Below are positions 1-6,274 of a DNA stretch of 12,673 nt, one piece after another. The position numbers and the translations under genes are program-made. Origin of the DNA: Verrucomicrobiales bacterium (GTDB taxonomy: Bacteria > Verrucomicrobiota > Verrucomicrobiia > Verrucomicrobiales > DEV007); assembly GCA_023253615.1 (NCBI GenBank), contig JALRFZ010000146.1, positions 1 to 12,673 on the forward strand, in the 5' to 3' direction. Within the stretch, counting starts at the first letter, position 1, and the number at the start of each line of letters is the position of its first letter. Below the pieces are notes generated by a model. It saw only the letters and a program-made list of their open reading frames with translations. It had not been told where the DNA came from and searched no databases.

Positions 1-11
1 TGAGGAGCGAG

Positions 12-54
12 GAGCCGGCGGGCGAAGTTCTTTGCATAGAAAACCTGCCGGCTC
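12..54. repeat. Inverted repeat at the left edge
   Basis: Bases 12-22 pair with 44-54 over 11 bp, including one G-T wobble, around a 21-base loop. No T-run follows on either strand, so it does not look like a simple terminator. The sequence between it and the MOSC fragment (roughly 60-120) is clearly more A/T-rich than the rest of the window. This could be the end of a repeat or a mobile segment, but too little is visible to say. Confidence 0.3.
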
Positions 55-124
55 TCTCGCAAAGTCAAGGAAAAACTCGCCGAAAATAGATATTTAACTC
101 GTTAAAAATAAACAGGTTAAGCGC

Positions 125-394
125 TTAGGTTGATGCGAATGGGAAGGTTCCGTAAGGGAGCGACGGGCGATCGAGGAACTCCTGCCAATGGGGATAGTGT
201 TCTGAGGCATAACTGTAGACGGCCTGATGGAGGCCGCCGTGGACGGTGAGATCGGCCTGGGCATCCCCTTCCAGCCCGGGAGGATGGACGGCGACGGGAG
301 TCGGGACGGGCTCCTTGTAGATGCCCGTGGGAACGTCTTTTCCGTTGATGGAAACCGTTTTGACGAGAGATCGGTTTACCGAGTGAATCCGCAT
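125..394 (-). pseudogene. MOSC-domain protein (YiiM-like), 3'-truncated fragment
   Basis: The fragment has about 89 residues and matches the N-terminal part of the MOSC family (YiiM type), whose members bind or transfer molybdenum-cofactor sulfur and detoxify N-hydroxylated compounds. Seen in the sequence are a GIYKEPV segment, GLEGDAQAD, the characteristic VHGG followed by AVYSYASEHYPHW, and finally LPYGTF. Family members normally continue from this point with a GEN-type motif and run to about 220 residues. Here five unrelated residues and a TAA follow, so the C-terminal two thirds, including the usual conserved Cys region, are missing. The start is taken at the ATG at 394; an in-frame GTG lies two codons upstream. 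No Shine-Dalgarno is evident. Truncation sits next to an A/T-rich stretch at the window edge, suggesting a deletion, insertion or assembly break. Family is fairly sure; function of the remnant is unlikely. Confidence 0.7.
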
Positions 395-588
395 TTGCAC
401 GGGGACGGAGCAGGAACAGTGCCCATCGAATTCGAAACCCCAACCGACGCCTCCGGCGAATGCGCAGCCATTCGGTTCAGTCCTGGAAATTGGAATTGGG
501 TGCCGGGCTCCACACGGATGGATGGAACGCGAATGGGCGCGGATGACTGGCGAATCCGGGCTGATGAAACGAACCGGCGCCGGGTGCT

Positions 589-688
589 GGCATCCCTGCC
601 GGGATGCCCGGATTCTTTGTTCGGGTCCGGTGGTGTCGTCGCTTCGCTCCTCGACCACCGGCTAATGGCTTCGATGCCTCCGGCATCG
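589..688. repeat. Three consecutive short palindromes (REP-like element)
   Basis: Three perfect hairpins lie within 100 bases. The first pairs 589-596 with 601-608 (8 bp, 4-base loop). The second pairs 627-634 with 654-661 (8 bp, 19-base loop). The third pairs 672-678 with 682-688 (7 bp, 3-base loop). No gene covers them. The clustering looks like a repetitive extragenic palindrome or a structured transcript. What it does cannot be told from the sequence. Confidence 0.55.
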
Positions 689-912
689 GGTTTCCGCGAG
701 GGGTTGTGGATCGCGTCCGTGAATTGGATCGGGAAGAGCGTGGCGCCGGTCTTCTGAATCCTTGGTCTTTGCCACGTTTTGAACCACGGATGGACACGGA
801 TTCACACGGATGGGTTGGAAAGAAGAGGGAACGCGGATGGGCGCGGATGACACGCAGATGACCGCGGATCAGGACCGTTGGAATAAAGGGATCTCCGGGG
901 AGTCCTGTTTTC

Positions 913-980
913 CGTATCCGTGTTGATCCATGAAATCCGTGGTCCCTACCTTTTTTGGACCACGGATGAACACGGATACG
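913..980. repeat. Long inverted repeat formed by head-to-head repeat units
   Basis: Bases 913-924 pair perfectly with 969-980 (12 bp), and 935-945 pair perfectly with 957-967 (11 bp). The two helices are separated by a 10-base bulge on the left and a single base on the right. The apical loop at 946-956 contains six T residues. The structure arises because inverted unit D and direct unit C of the surrounding repeat family face each other. It lies about 95 bases past the stop of the minus-strand beta-propeller gene and could end that transcript, though the usual T-run just past the stem is absent. Confidence 0.55.
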
Positions 981-1075
981 AGATGAGATGGAACGCGAAT
1001 GGCCGCGAATGACACGCAAATGTCCGCAAATCCGGACTGATGAAACGGATGGAAAAGGAGCTTGTCTTTCAACGC

Positions 1076-2410
1076 TCAGTTCCCCTCCACCCGATACAGG
1101 TGATGGCGTGTCCTCACAAACATCGCCTTGCCCACCACCGCCGGCGAAGCCATGAAGCCGGGGCCGCGGCGGGGATCATCCAAGGGGGCGTTGTCGGCGA
1201 GGCGGTTGGTGGCGAGGACTTTGAATTCGCGGCCGGGCTCGAGGATGGTGGTCTCGCCTTCGAGGCTGAAGAAGAAGAGTTTTCCATCGACATAGATCGG
1301 GCAGGCGCGGAATTTGCCGGTGAGGCGGCCGCGCCAGACTTCTTTGCCGGTGGTGGCTTCGACGCAGACGACGAAGGTGTCGTCCATCGCAAAGTAGACG
1401 AGGTCGTCGACGACGATGGGGGAGGAGTATTTGGGGAAGGACTTTTCGATGCGCCACTCGACGTGGGTGTCGGTGATCACGCCGCTGCCGCCCGTCTTGA
1501 TGGAAATCATCTCGGCACCCTGGCTGAATCCGGTGACGACGATGAAACGTCCCTCGTGATAGACGGGCCGGGCCGCGGCGGAGTAGGCGGGATGGTCGAC
1601 GCGCCAGAGTTCCTTGCCGGTGCGGGGATCGTAGCCGTAGGCGGCCTTGGCTCCGACGCTGCACATGACGGGTTGTCCGTCGATGGTGACGATGAGGGGC
1701 GTGCCGTGGGCTTTGCGCCAGTCGCCTTCCTTCACCGGCTGCTTGTCGATGTGTTCGTCGTTCCAGATGGCGGAGCGGTCGGTTTTCCAGACGGTCTTGC
1801 CGGTGGTTTTGTCGAGCCCGACGACATACTGGAGGTCGGCTCCATCGAAGGTGAGGATGAGGAGGTTCTCAAAGAGCAGGGGCGAGGAGGAAGCGCCGCG
1901 GTAGTGGTAGCACTTCAGGTCGTCGCGCTTCCAGAGGACTTGTTTGGTGGTCGTATCGAGACAGGCGGTGCCGAAATGGCCATAGTGCACGTAGACGCGA
2001 CCAGGTTCGATGGCGGCGGAGGGGGTGGCGTAGCTGTTGTCGGCCGCGCCGTTGCCCATGGACTGGGGATCGTCGCTGTGGAAGAGCTTTTCGTTGGCGA
2101 GGAGCTTGCCGGTGGTGGCGTCGAAGCAGAGGACGTAGAAGTCGTGCCCGTCCTCGGTCGCGGTGGTGAGCCAGACCTGGTTGTCCATGGCGATGGGCGA
2201 GGAAAGGCCGAGGTGGGGGACCTCGGTCTTCCACTTCACGTTCTCGGTTTCGCTCCATTTCAGGGTCAGGCCGGCGGTGCCGGCGTGCCCGTCCTGGCTC
2301 GGGCCGCGGTAGTCGGTCCAGCTGTCGGCGGCGCGAAGAGCGGAAGTGGCGGAGAGGACGGCGAAGGTGATGGCGCCGAGGAAACGAACGAGGGACACGG
2401 GGCGAGTCAT
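1076..2410 (-). CDS. Secreted PQQ-like (BamB-type) beta-propeller protein
   Basis: The product has 444 residues with a Sec signal peptide: positive N-terminus, hydrophobic stretch at about 8-25, probable cleavage after an Ala-Leu-Arg-Ala site near residue 27. The mature protein begins with a WxxYRGPxxDG segment common in PVC-group members of this family. It then carries repeated blades marked by motifs such as CFDATTGKLL, CLDTTTKQVLW, GLDKTTGKTVW, GYDPRTGKELW and CVEATTGKEVW, the typical D-x-x-TGK-x-x-W pattern of PQQ-like repeats. Most such proteins do not bind PQQ; they serve as periplasmic scaffolds or unknown exported factors, so an enzyme activity should not be assumed. The ATG at 2410 is chosen because it precedes the signal peptide; no clear Shine-Dalgarno is visible. 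The 206-base gap from the FGE-like gene upstream suggests separate transcription. Confidence 0.85.
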   Translation of the reverse strand: MTRPVSLVRFLGAITFAVLSATSALRAADSWTDYRGPSQDGHAGTAGLTLKWSETENVKWKTEVPHLGLSSPIAMDNQVWLTTATEDGHDFYVLCFDATTGKLLANEKLFHSDDPQSMGNGAADNSYATPSAAIEPGRVYVHYGHFGTACLDTTTKQVLWKRDDLKCYHYRGASSSPLLFENLLILTFDGADLQYVVGLDKTTGKTVWKTDRSAIWNDEHIDKQPVKEGDWRKAHGTPLIVTIDGQPVMCSVGAKAAYGYDPRTGKELWRVDHPAYSAAARPVYHEGRFIVVTGFSQGAEMISIKTGGSGVITDTHVEWRIEKSFPKYSSPIVVDDLVYFAMDDTFVVCVEATTGKEVWRGRLTGKFRACPIYVDGKLFFFSLEGETTILEPGREFKVLATNRLADNAPLDDPRRGPGFMASPAVVGKAMFVRTRHHLYRVEGN

Positions 2411-2616
2411 GCGCCGATGGTGCCGTTCCAGCGGGAAACTGTCAATCGTTCGTCGGGGACGGAGGTGCGCCCCGGGGGTGGTAAAAGGTAAAATGCAGCC
2501 ACGAGCGTGAGCGAGTGGAGCGGTGGCGACGTTGACGTCTCCACGCGGGATCGATTCTGCGAACGCTGGTAGTGGTGGTCACGCGCAGGAGGACGGCGGC
2601 CTTCGGATCAAGCGCC
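2411..2616. other. Intergenic region with a hairpin
   Basis: No gene is seen in this 206-base gap between two minus-strand genes. A compact hairpin pairs 2523-2532 with 2535-2544 (GTGG and GACGT arms, one mismatch, 2-base loop). It lies downstream of the FGE-like gene but has no adjacent T-run on the minus strand, so terminator function is doubtful. The remainder should hold the promoter of the beta-propeller gene, but I see no convincing -35/-10 pair. Confidence 0.4.
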
Positions 2617-3774
2617 TCACTCCACCTCCTTCACACATCGGAACCCCGTGTGATTCGCGGGGGACTCGATGTCGATCTGGCCGCGGGAGCCGGGCTGGTA
2701 GCCTTTGCACCAGACGTCGGAGCAGAGAAAGGATCCTCCCTTGGTGACGTGTGAGGTGATTTCCATGCCGGCTTCCCTCGCTTCCGCAAGGCTGGGACCG
2801 GTCGAATTCGGTACGGTGGCGGAGGGCAGTTCGTAGGCGGTCGGATGATACAGATCCGCGACGATCTCCCAGACGTTGCCGGCCATGTCGTGGAGACCGT
2901 AGCCGTTCGGAGCAAAGCGTTTCACGGGCGCGGTGGTGAAAAAGCCGTCGGCCTCGGTGTTCCGGTGGGGCCATTCGCCCTGCCAGATGTTGGACATCCA
3001 GACGTTTTCTCCCTCGGGAAACATCGAGGCACCCCAGGTGTAGGGCTGATGGTCGAGCCCGCCGCGGGCGGCCTTTTCCCACTCGGCCTCGGTCGGGAGC
3101 CGTTTCCCGGCCCACTTCGCGTAGGCGGCGGCATCCTCTGGGGTGACGTTGACGACGGGATGATCCTCGAGTCCTTCGAGGGTGGTGCCGGGACCTCCGG
3201 GGGTGCGCCACGTCGCCGAGGGCACGATGTTCCACCACTGGGAGATGTCCTGCGGATCGTCGATGGCACCTTTGGGAATGGCAAAAATCATGGCCCCGGC
3301 GAGGGGTTCGATTTCGAGGGCGGCCTGCATCTCCTCAATGGCGGCGAGAATCTGGTCGCGTGGCCCGCCAGTCGCGCGGGAGGCCATCAGCTCGAGCCGG
3401 GCGAGATTCCGGCGGACGTCGTCCTTCAATTCCTGCACGCGTGCCTCCGGCAAGGGGCGCTCGGCGAAGGTCTGGTAGCCGGTGGCTTCGACGAACCTCG
3501 CGAACTGCCGGTTGGTCACCTCGGTCTCGTCGATCCAGAAGGCATCGACGTGAATCTCGTGAACCGGATAAGCCGACTGGTGCGAGGCGGAATCGCCGCC
3601 TTGTTCCCCGGCATCACCTCCGCGACGATAAGGGCCGGCCGGAATCAGGACCATGCCCTCGGGCGCATTCGCCGCGGACGGGAGCGGAGGGGAGGTCGAT
3701 GCGGGCGCCTCGTCGGAGCAGGCAGCGAGGAGGAGAAAAAGCGTGAGGGGAGAGAGCCGGTAGCGCGGGATCAT
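2617..3774 (-). CDS. Formylglycine-generating enzyme (FGE-sulfatase/SUMF1) family lipoprotein
   Basis: The product has 385 residues. It starts with a lipoprotein signal (TLFLLLAAC, lipobox Cys19), so it is probably membrane-anchored outside the cytoplasm. The FGE domain runs from about residue 38 (GMVLIPAGPYRRGG) to the end. Visible family motifs are IDETEVTNRQFARFV (81-95), HPVVNV (205-210), WAGKRLPTEAEWEKAARGGL (221-240), NIWQGEWP (262-269), APNGYGLHDMAGNVWE (288-303) and GGSFLC...GFRC. Cys351 and Cys356 are spaced as the two copper-binding catalytic cysteines of true FGEs, which oxidise a Cys of sulfatases to formylglycine. Many relatives lack this pair. A helical stretch of about 55 residues (about 105-160) is inserted before the AIPKGAIDDP segment and is not usual. 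The ATG at 3774 is preferred because longer alternatives overlap the next gene and give no sensible protein. No sulfatase is in the window. Activity is inference. Confidence 0.85.
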   Translation of the reverse strand: MIPRYRLSPLTLFLLLAACSDEAPASTSPPLPSAANAPEGMVLIPAGPYRRGGDAGEQGGDSASHQSAYPVHEIHVDAFWIDETEVTNRQFARFVEATGYQTFAERPLPEARVQELKDDVRRNLARLELMASRATGGPRDQILAAIEEMQAALEIEPLAGAMIFAIPKGAIDDPQDISQWWNIVPSATWRTPGGPGTTLEGLEDHPVVNVTPEDAAAYAKWAGKRLPTEAEWEKAARGGLDHQPYTWGASMFPEGENVWMSNIWQGEWPHRNTEADGFFTTAPVKRFAPNGYGLHDMAGNVWEIVADLYHPTAYELPSATVPNSTGPSLAEAREAGMEITSHVTKGGSFLCSDVWCKGYQPGSRGQIDIESPANHTGFRCVKEVE

Positions 3775-3850
3775 GACGGATCGGAGGACGACCCTCCAAG
3801 GAGCGCCATCCGGGCGGAGCGCGCAAGGAGAAGCGATCTCGCAATCCCGC

Positions 3851-4225
3851 TCAGCGGACCAGGGCGGCGTGGGAATGGCGGGGACCGGTCCCGTCGGGGA
3901 GATGGGGCGGTCCGGCGATGTGCAGGACGAACTCGACGGGATCGACCTGCCCCCCGGACTCGGCGTTGGCGAGCCATTGGAGGAGCTCGGGGGAAAGCGG
4001 GATGCGCTGGCCCCAGACCTCGATCTCGGCACGGGCATGACCATGGCGCAGGAGCCGGACACGGCGGTCGCCGGGGAGCCGGCGCGCGATGGCGCGCGTG
4101 AGGCAGTTGGCCGTGGAGATGTCGCACATGCCGCTGTTGTAGGCCTCGTGCATGGCCTCGATGTCGTCGGCATCGATCCTGCAGGAAAGGCTTACGAGCG
4201 GTTCACGGGACGGGGCGGCAGTCAT
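3851..4225 (-). CDS. Small unknown protein, 124 aa
   Basis: I do not recognise this family. The product looks like a soluble cytoplasmic protein with no signal peptide or membrane segment. An N-terminal part (about 10-60) with Cys15, Cys34 and Cys41 and a helical DADDIEAMHEAYNSG stretch is followed by a beta-like segment (RVRLLRHGHARAEIEVWGQRIPL, about 55-77). A helix SPELLQWLANA leads to VDPVEFVLHI near residue 103. The tail is Pro/His-rich. The balanced composition, with hydrophobic positions in a regular pattern, argues for a real gene rather than a chance frame. It lies 76 bases upstream of the FGE-like gene on the same strand, so the two may share a transcript. The start at the ATG at 4225 has no visible Shine-Dalgarno. 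Confidence 0.6.
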   Translation of the reverse strand: MTAAPSREPLVSLSCRIDADDIEAMHEAYNSGMCDISTANCLTRAIARRLPGDRRVRLLRHGHARAEIEVWGQRIPLSPELLQWLANAESGGQVDPVEFVLHIAGPPHLPDGTGPRHSHAALVR

Positions 4226-4335
4226 CGCGCGTAGTATCGCCGATCGGCGGGTCGGCGGACAAGTCGGATCTTGTCCATCCCTTCGCCTGGATTGTCACCG
4301 GAGCATACCCCGCGGAGGGCTCCGTCGCCGTCGGA

Positions 4336-4737
4336 TCAGCGGCTCCAGCGGATCGAGCGGGGCAGGATCCCGAAGGGCACGCGGCGGTTTCCGACAAAGG
4401 ATTGCCGGGTGGCGTGATCGGGATCGAAGGAGAGGGAGACCACCTTCCATGAGCCGCAATGCCATTTGAGCAGGGCGATGAATTCCACGGCGAAGGGAGC
4501 CGGGTGGTCCTGATAACGGCCGCTGCCGGCGATGCAGGCCCATTCTTCCTCCAGGGCGAGATGATCGACGAGGTAGCGCGACGGGCCGACAGCGACTCCG
4601 CAGGGCTGGATGCGGAGGAACTCCTGATGGACCGATCCGAGGATGGCGGAGCGATGGCCGGAAGCCGATCCCTCGCCGGAGCGGCCGGAGGTGGCGAGGA
4701 GCAGCACGGGAAGAAGGAGGGTGAAAAATCGTGTCAT
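4336..4737 (-). CDS. Small secreted protein of unknown function, 133 aa
   Basis: The product begins with a clear export signal: MTRFF, then a hydrophobic core LLLPVLLLATS, with probable cleavage around residue 22-26. The mature part of about 110 residues contains EEEWACIAGSGRYQD, a hydrophobic AVEFIALLKWHCGSWKVVSLSF segment (about 83-104) and a basic C-terminus with NRRVPFGILPRSIRW. Alternation of aromatic and hydrophobic residues with WKVVS-type strands would fit a small alpha/beta fold such as an NTF2-like domain, but that is only a guess. Cys46, Cys68 and Cys94 remain in the mature chain. I chose the ATG at 4737 because it directly precedes the signal peptide; the upstream in-frame ATG at 4785 would add unlikely residues. 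It is 110 bases upstream of the next minus-strand gene and divergent from the DUF1552 operon. Confidence 0.65.
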   Translation of the reverse strand: MTRFFTLLLPVLLLATSGRSGEGSASGHRSAILGSVHQEFLRIQPCGVAVGPSRYLVDHLALEEEWACIAGSGRYQDHPAPFAVEFIALLKWHCGSWKVVSLSFDPDHATRQSFVGNRRVPFGILPRSIRWSR

Positions 4738-4988
4738 GGCGGGACCGGGAGAAGCATGGAGGCGCTGCGGAACGCGGGCCACCACCCCACCCTACCCGGT
4801 TCCGTCCGGGGATCAAGCGCGCGCCGTCGCGGTGGAGGAAACGTCACGCCCGTCGGGTGGCGGGCGTCGCGACTTCCGGGAGGAGGTTGTTTCTGCCAGG
4901 AAGATCCCATTTCCGGACACTTGATCACGTGAGCGCGGGACCGCCTGAGGCGATTGCGGGAGGGTCGATTCGCGGCGACTTTCCGGGC
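4738..4988. other. Divergent intergenic region
   Basis: This 251-base gap separates a minus-strand secreted-protein gene from the plus-strand DUF1552 operon and must hold both promoters. A stem pairs 4846-4852 with 4861-4867 (7 bp, 8-base loop). A GGGAGGG stretch around 4959-4965 lies too far from the ATG at 4989 to be a normal ribosome binding site. I could not pick a convincing -35/-10 pair. Confidence 0.4.
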
Positions 4989-6272
4989 ATGATGGAACGA
5001 ATCGATCGACGCCGTTTTGTGCTCCGCTCTCTTTATGCCTCGCTCGCGTTGCCGAGCCTGCATTCGCTGATGACAGGAACGCTTCGTGCCAACGGACCGG
5101 TCCTCGCGACGAAGGGTGCCGGCGTCGGCGCACGACGCTTCGTGGCGGTGGGGAACCTCCTCGGCTTCCAACAAAAATCCTTCTTCCCCGAGACGACGGG
5201 CAAGGGCTACGAGCTGACGACCCTGCTCAAGCCGCTCGAAAAAAACCGCGGGCACATGACGGTCTACCGTGGTCTCGACCACGGGATCAAGGGCGGTCAC
5301 TTCGCGGTGCATTCCTTCCTTTCCGGCGTGCTCCATTCCGAGGCGCAGAACCGTCCCGACGGCAACGTGACGATCGATCAATTCATCGCCGACGAGGTTG
5401 GCACCGAGACCCGTTTCCCGTCCCTCACGATCGGCTGCGAGGACGGCATCCACGGTGGCTGCCAGATCGCCTGGACGAAGTCGGGGGTGCGCGTGCCTCC
5501 GGTCACGGGTCCGGCGGAGCTCTTCGAAAAACTCTTCGTGGAGGAATCGCCCGAGCGCCGCGCGGCGCGCTCCGGTGAGAACCAACTCCACGGTTCCATC
5601 CTCGACAGCGTCCTCGAAGACGCGAACGACCTCGCCCGCCGGGTCAATCGCGAGGACAAGGACAAGCTCGATGAATATTTCACCTCCGTCCGCGACGTGG
5701 AGAAGCGCCTGCAGATGCGCCGGCGCTGGGAGAACGAGCCCAAGCCGAAAGCTCCCTTCGACAAGCCGGCGAACCGCAACACGGTGGAGGATCTGCCGAT
5801 GCTCTACGAGCTGATCGCGCTCGCCCTGCTGACCGATTCCACCCGCGTCGCCACCCTCGAGATCGGCGGCACCTACCTGCCCCAGCACCTCGGGATCGAC
5901 AAATCGTATCACGGGCTCTCGCACCACGGCAAAGACGAGGAGGCAATCAAGCACCTCATCACCCTCGAGACGCACCAGATCGACCATTTCGGAAAATTCC
6001 TCACCCGTCTCGCCGGAATCCAGGACGGCGACAAGACCCTCCTCGATTCGACCGCGGTCGTGTTCGGCAGCGGGATCGGCGACAGCAATTCGCATACGAA
6101 CTCCGACCTGCCCATCATCCTCGCTGGCGGCGGCTATCGTCACGGTGAATTCAAGAAGGTGGACGCGACCGGCTCGAAGAAAGTGCCGCTCTGCAACCTC
6201 TTCCTCGACATCGCGCAGAAGATGGGGGTCGAGACCGACGCCTTCGGCACGAGCACGAGCACCTTTGCCTGA
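4989..6272 (+). CDS. DUF1552 family exported protein (Tat signal)
   Basis: The product has 427 residues. The N-terminus shows a twin-arginine-type signal: RRRFVLRS at residues 7-14 followed by the hydrophobic segment LYASLALPSL. The body matches DUF1552, a family abundant in Planctomycetes and Verrucomicrobia and usually encoded next to DUF1592/DUF1588 cytochrome-type proteins. Recognisable parts are GVGARRFVAVGNLLGF, a GHMTVYRGLDH segment, GGHFAVHSFLSG, ETRFPSLTIGCE, the YHGLSHHGKDEEAIKHL stretch, and near the C-terminus VVFGSGIGDSNSHTNSDLP followed by ILAGGG. The overall pattern recalls DUF1501/alkaline-phosphatase-like proteins, so a hydrolase-type fold is possible, but the reaction is unknown. 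ATG codons at 4989 and 4992 are both possible starts; neither has a good Shine-Dalgarno. The next gene begins two bases after the stop, so the two are certainly cotranscribed and probably act together in the periplasm. Confidence 0.9.
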   Translation: MMERIDRRRFVLRSLYASLALPSLHSLMTGTLRANGPVLATKGAGVGARRFVAVGNLLGFQQKSFFPETTGKGYELTTLLKPLEKNRGHMTVYRGLDHGIKGGHFAVHSFLSGVLHSEAQNRPDGNVTIDQFIADEVGTETRFPSLTIGCEDGIHGGCQIAWTKSGVRVPPVTGPAELFEKLFVEESPERRAARSGENQLHGSILDSVLEDANDLARRVNREDKDKLDEYFTSVRDVEKRLQMRRRWENEPKPKAPFDKPANRNTVEDLPMLYELIALALLTDSTRVATLEIGGTYLPQHLGIDKSYHGLSHHGKDEEAIKHLITLETHQIDHFGKFLTRLAGIQDGDKTLLDSTAVVFGSGIGDSNSHTNSDLPIILAGGGYRHGEFKKVDATGSKKVPLCNLFLDIAQKMGVETDAFGTSTSTFA

Positions 6273-6274
6273 GC

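Larger units (their letters stand above)
511..1052. repeat. Cluster of CACGGAT-type interspersed repeats, both orientations
   Basis: At least four related units are visible. Unit A is at 511-572, unit B at 783-876, unit C at 957-1052, all on the plus strand, and a shorter inverted unit D at 912-945. They share the word CACGGAT followed by runs like AACGCGAATGG. Bases 521-547 of A and 987-1013 of C agree at about 25 of 27 positions. Bases 550-571 of A and 1026-1047 of C agree at about 20 of 22. Units are spaced irregularly and differ in length, so this is not a CRISPR array. I recall similar words scattered between genes in Verrucomicrobia-type genomes, where they generate spurious short proteins; their role is unknown. 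Confidence 0.65.
395..1075. other. Long non-coding, repeat-rich intergenic region
   Basis: About 680 bases separate the MOSC fragment from the end of the beta-propeller gene. I see no credible gene here. Open frames exist on both strands, but their translations are low-complexity strings rich in Arg, His, Pro and Ser (for example IRVHPW-type peptides) that follow the repeat units rather than a protein fold. The region holds three adjacent palindromes (589-688), several CACGGAT-type repeat units (511-1052) and one long inverted repeat (913-980), listed separately. Confidence 0.7.

Noticed and set aside
1..37. Start of a minus-strand gene running off the left edge (ATG at 37)
   Set aside because: Only twelve codons are visible, and a near-promoter upstream has poor spacing. 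It cannot be supported.
511..1052. CRISPR array
   Set aside because: Units differ in length and orientation, and spacing is irregular with no constant repeat/spacer pattern. No cas gene is present.
1040..2491. Open frame of 483 codons on the plus strand
   Set aside because: It is antisense to the PQQ-like beta-propeller. Its translation is low-complexity Gly/Val/Asp-rich, caused by codon bias of the real gene.
2845..4101. Plus-strand frame of 418 codons
   Set aside because: It lies opposite the FGE-like gene and the 124-aa gene and has biased Gly/Arg composition.
3775..4173. N-terminal extension of the FGE-like gene to an upstream start
   Set aside because: The extra residues are Ala/Pro/Arg/Thr-rich, overlap another likely gene in a different frame, and would bury the lipoprotein signal.
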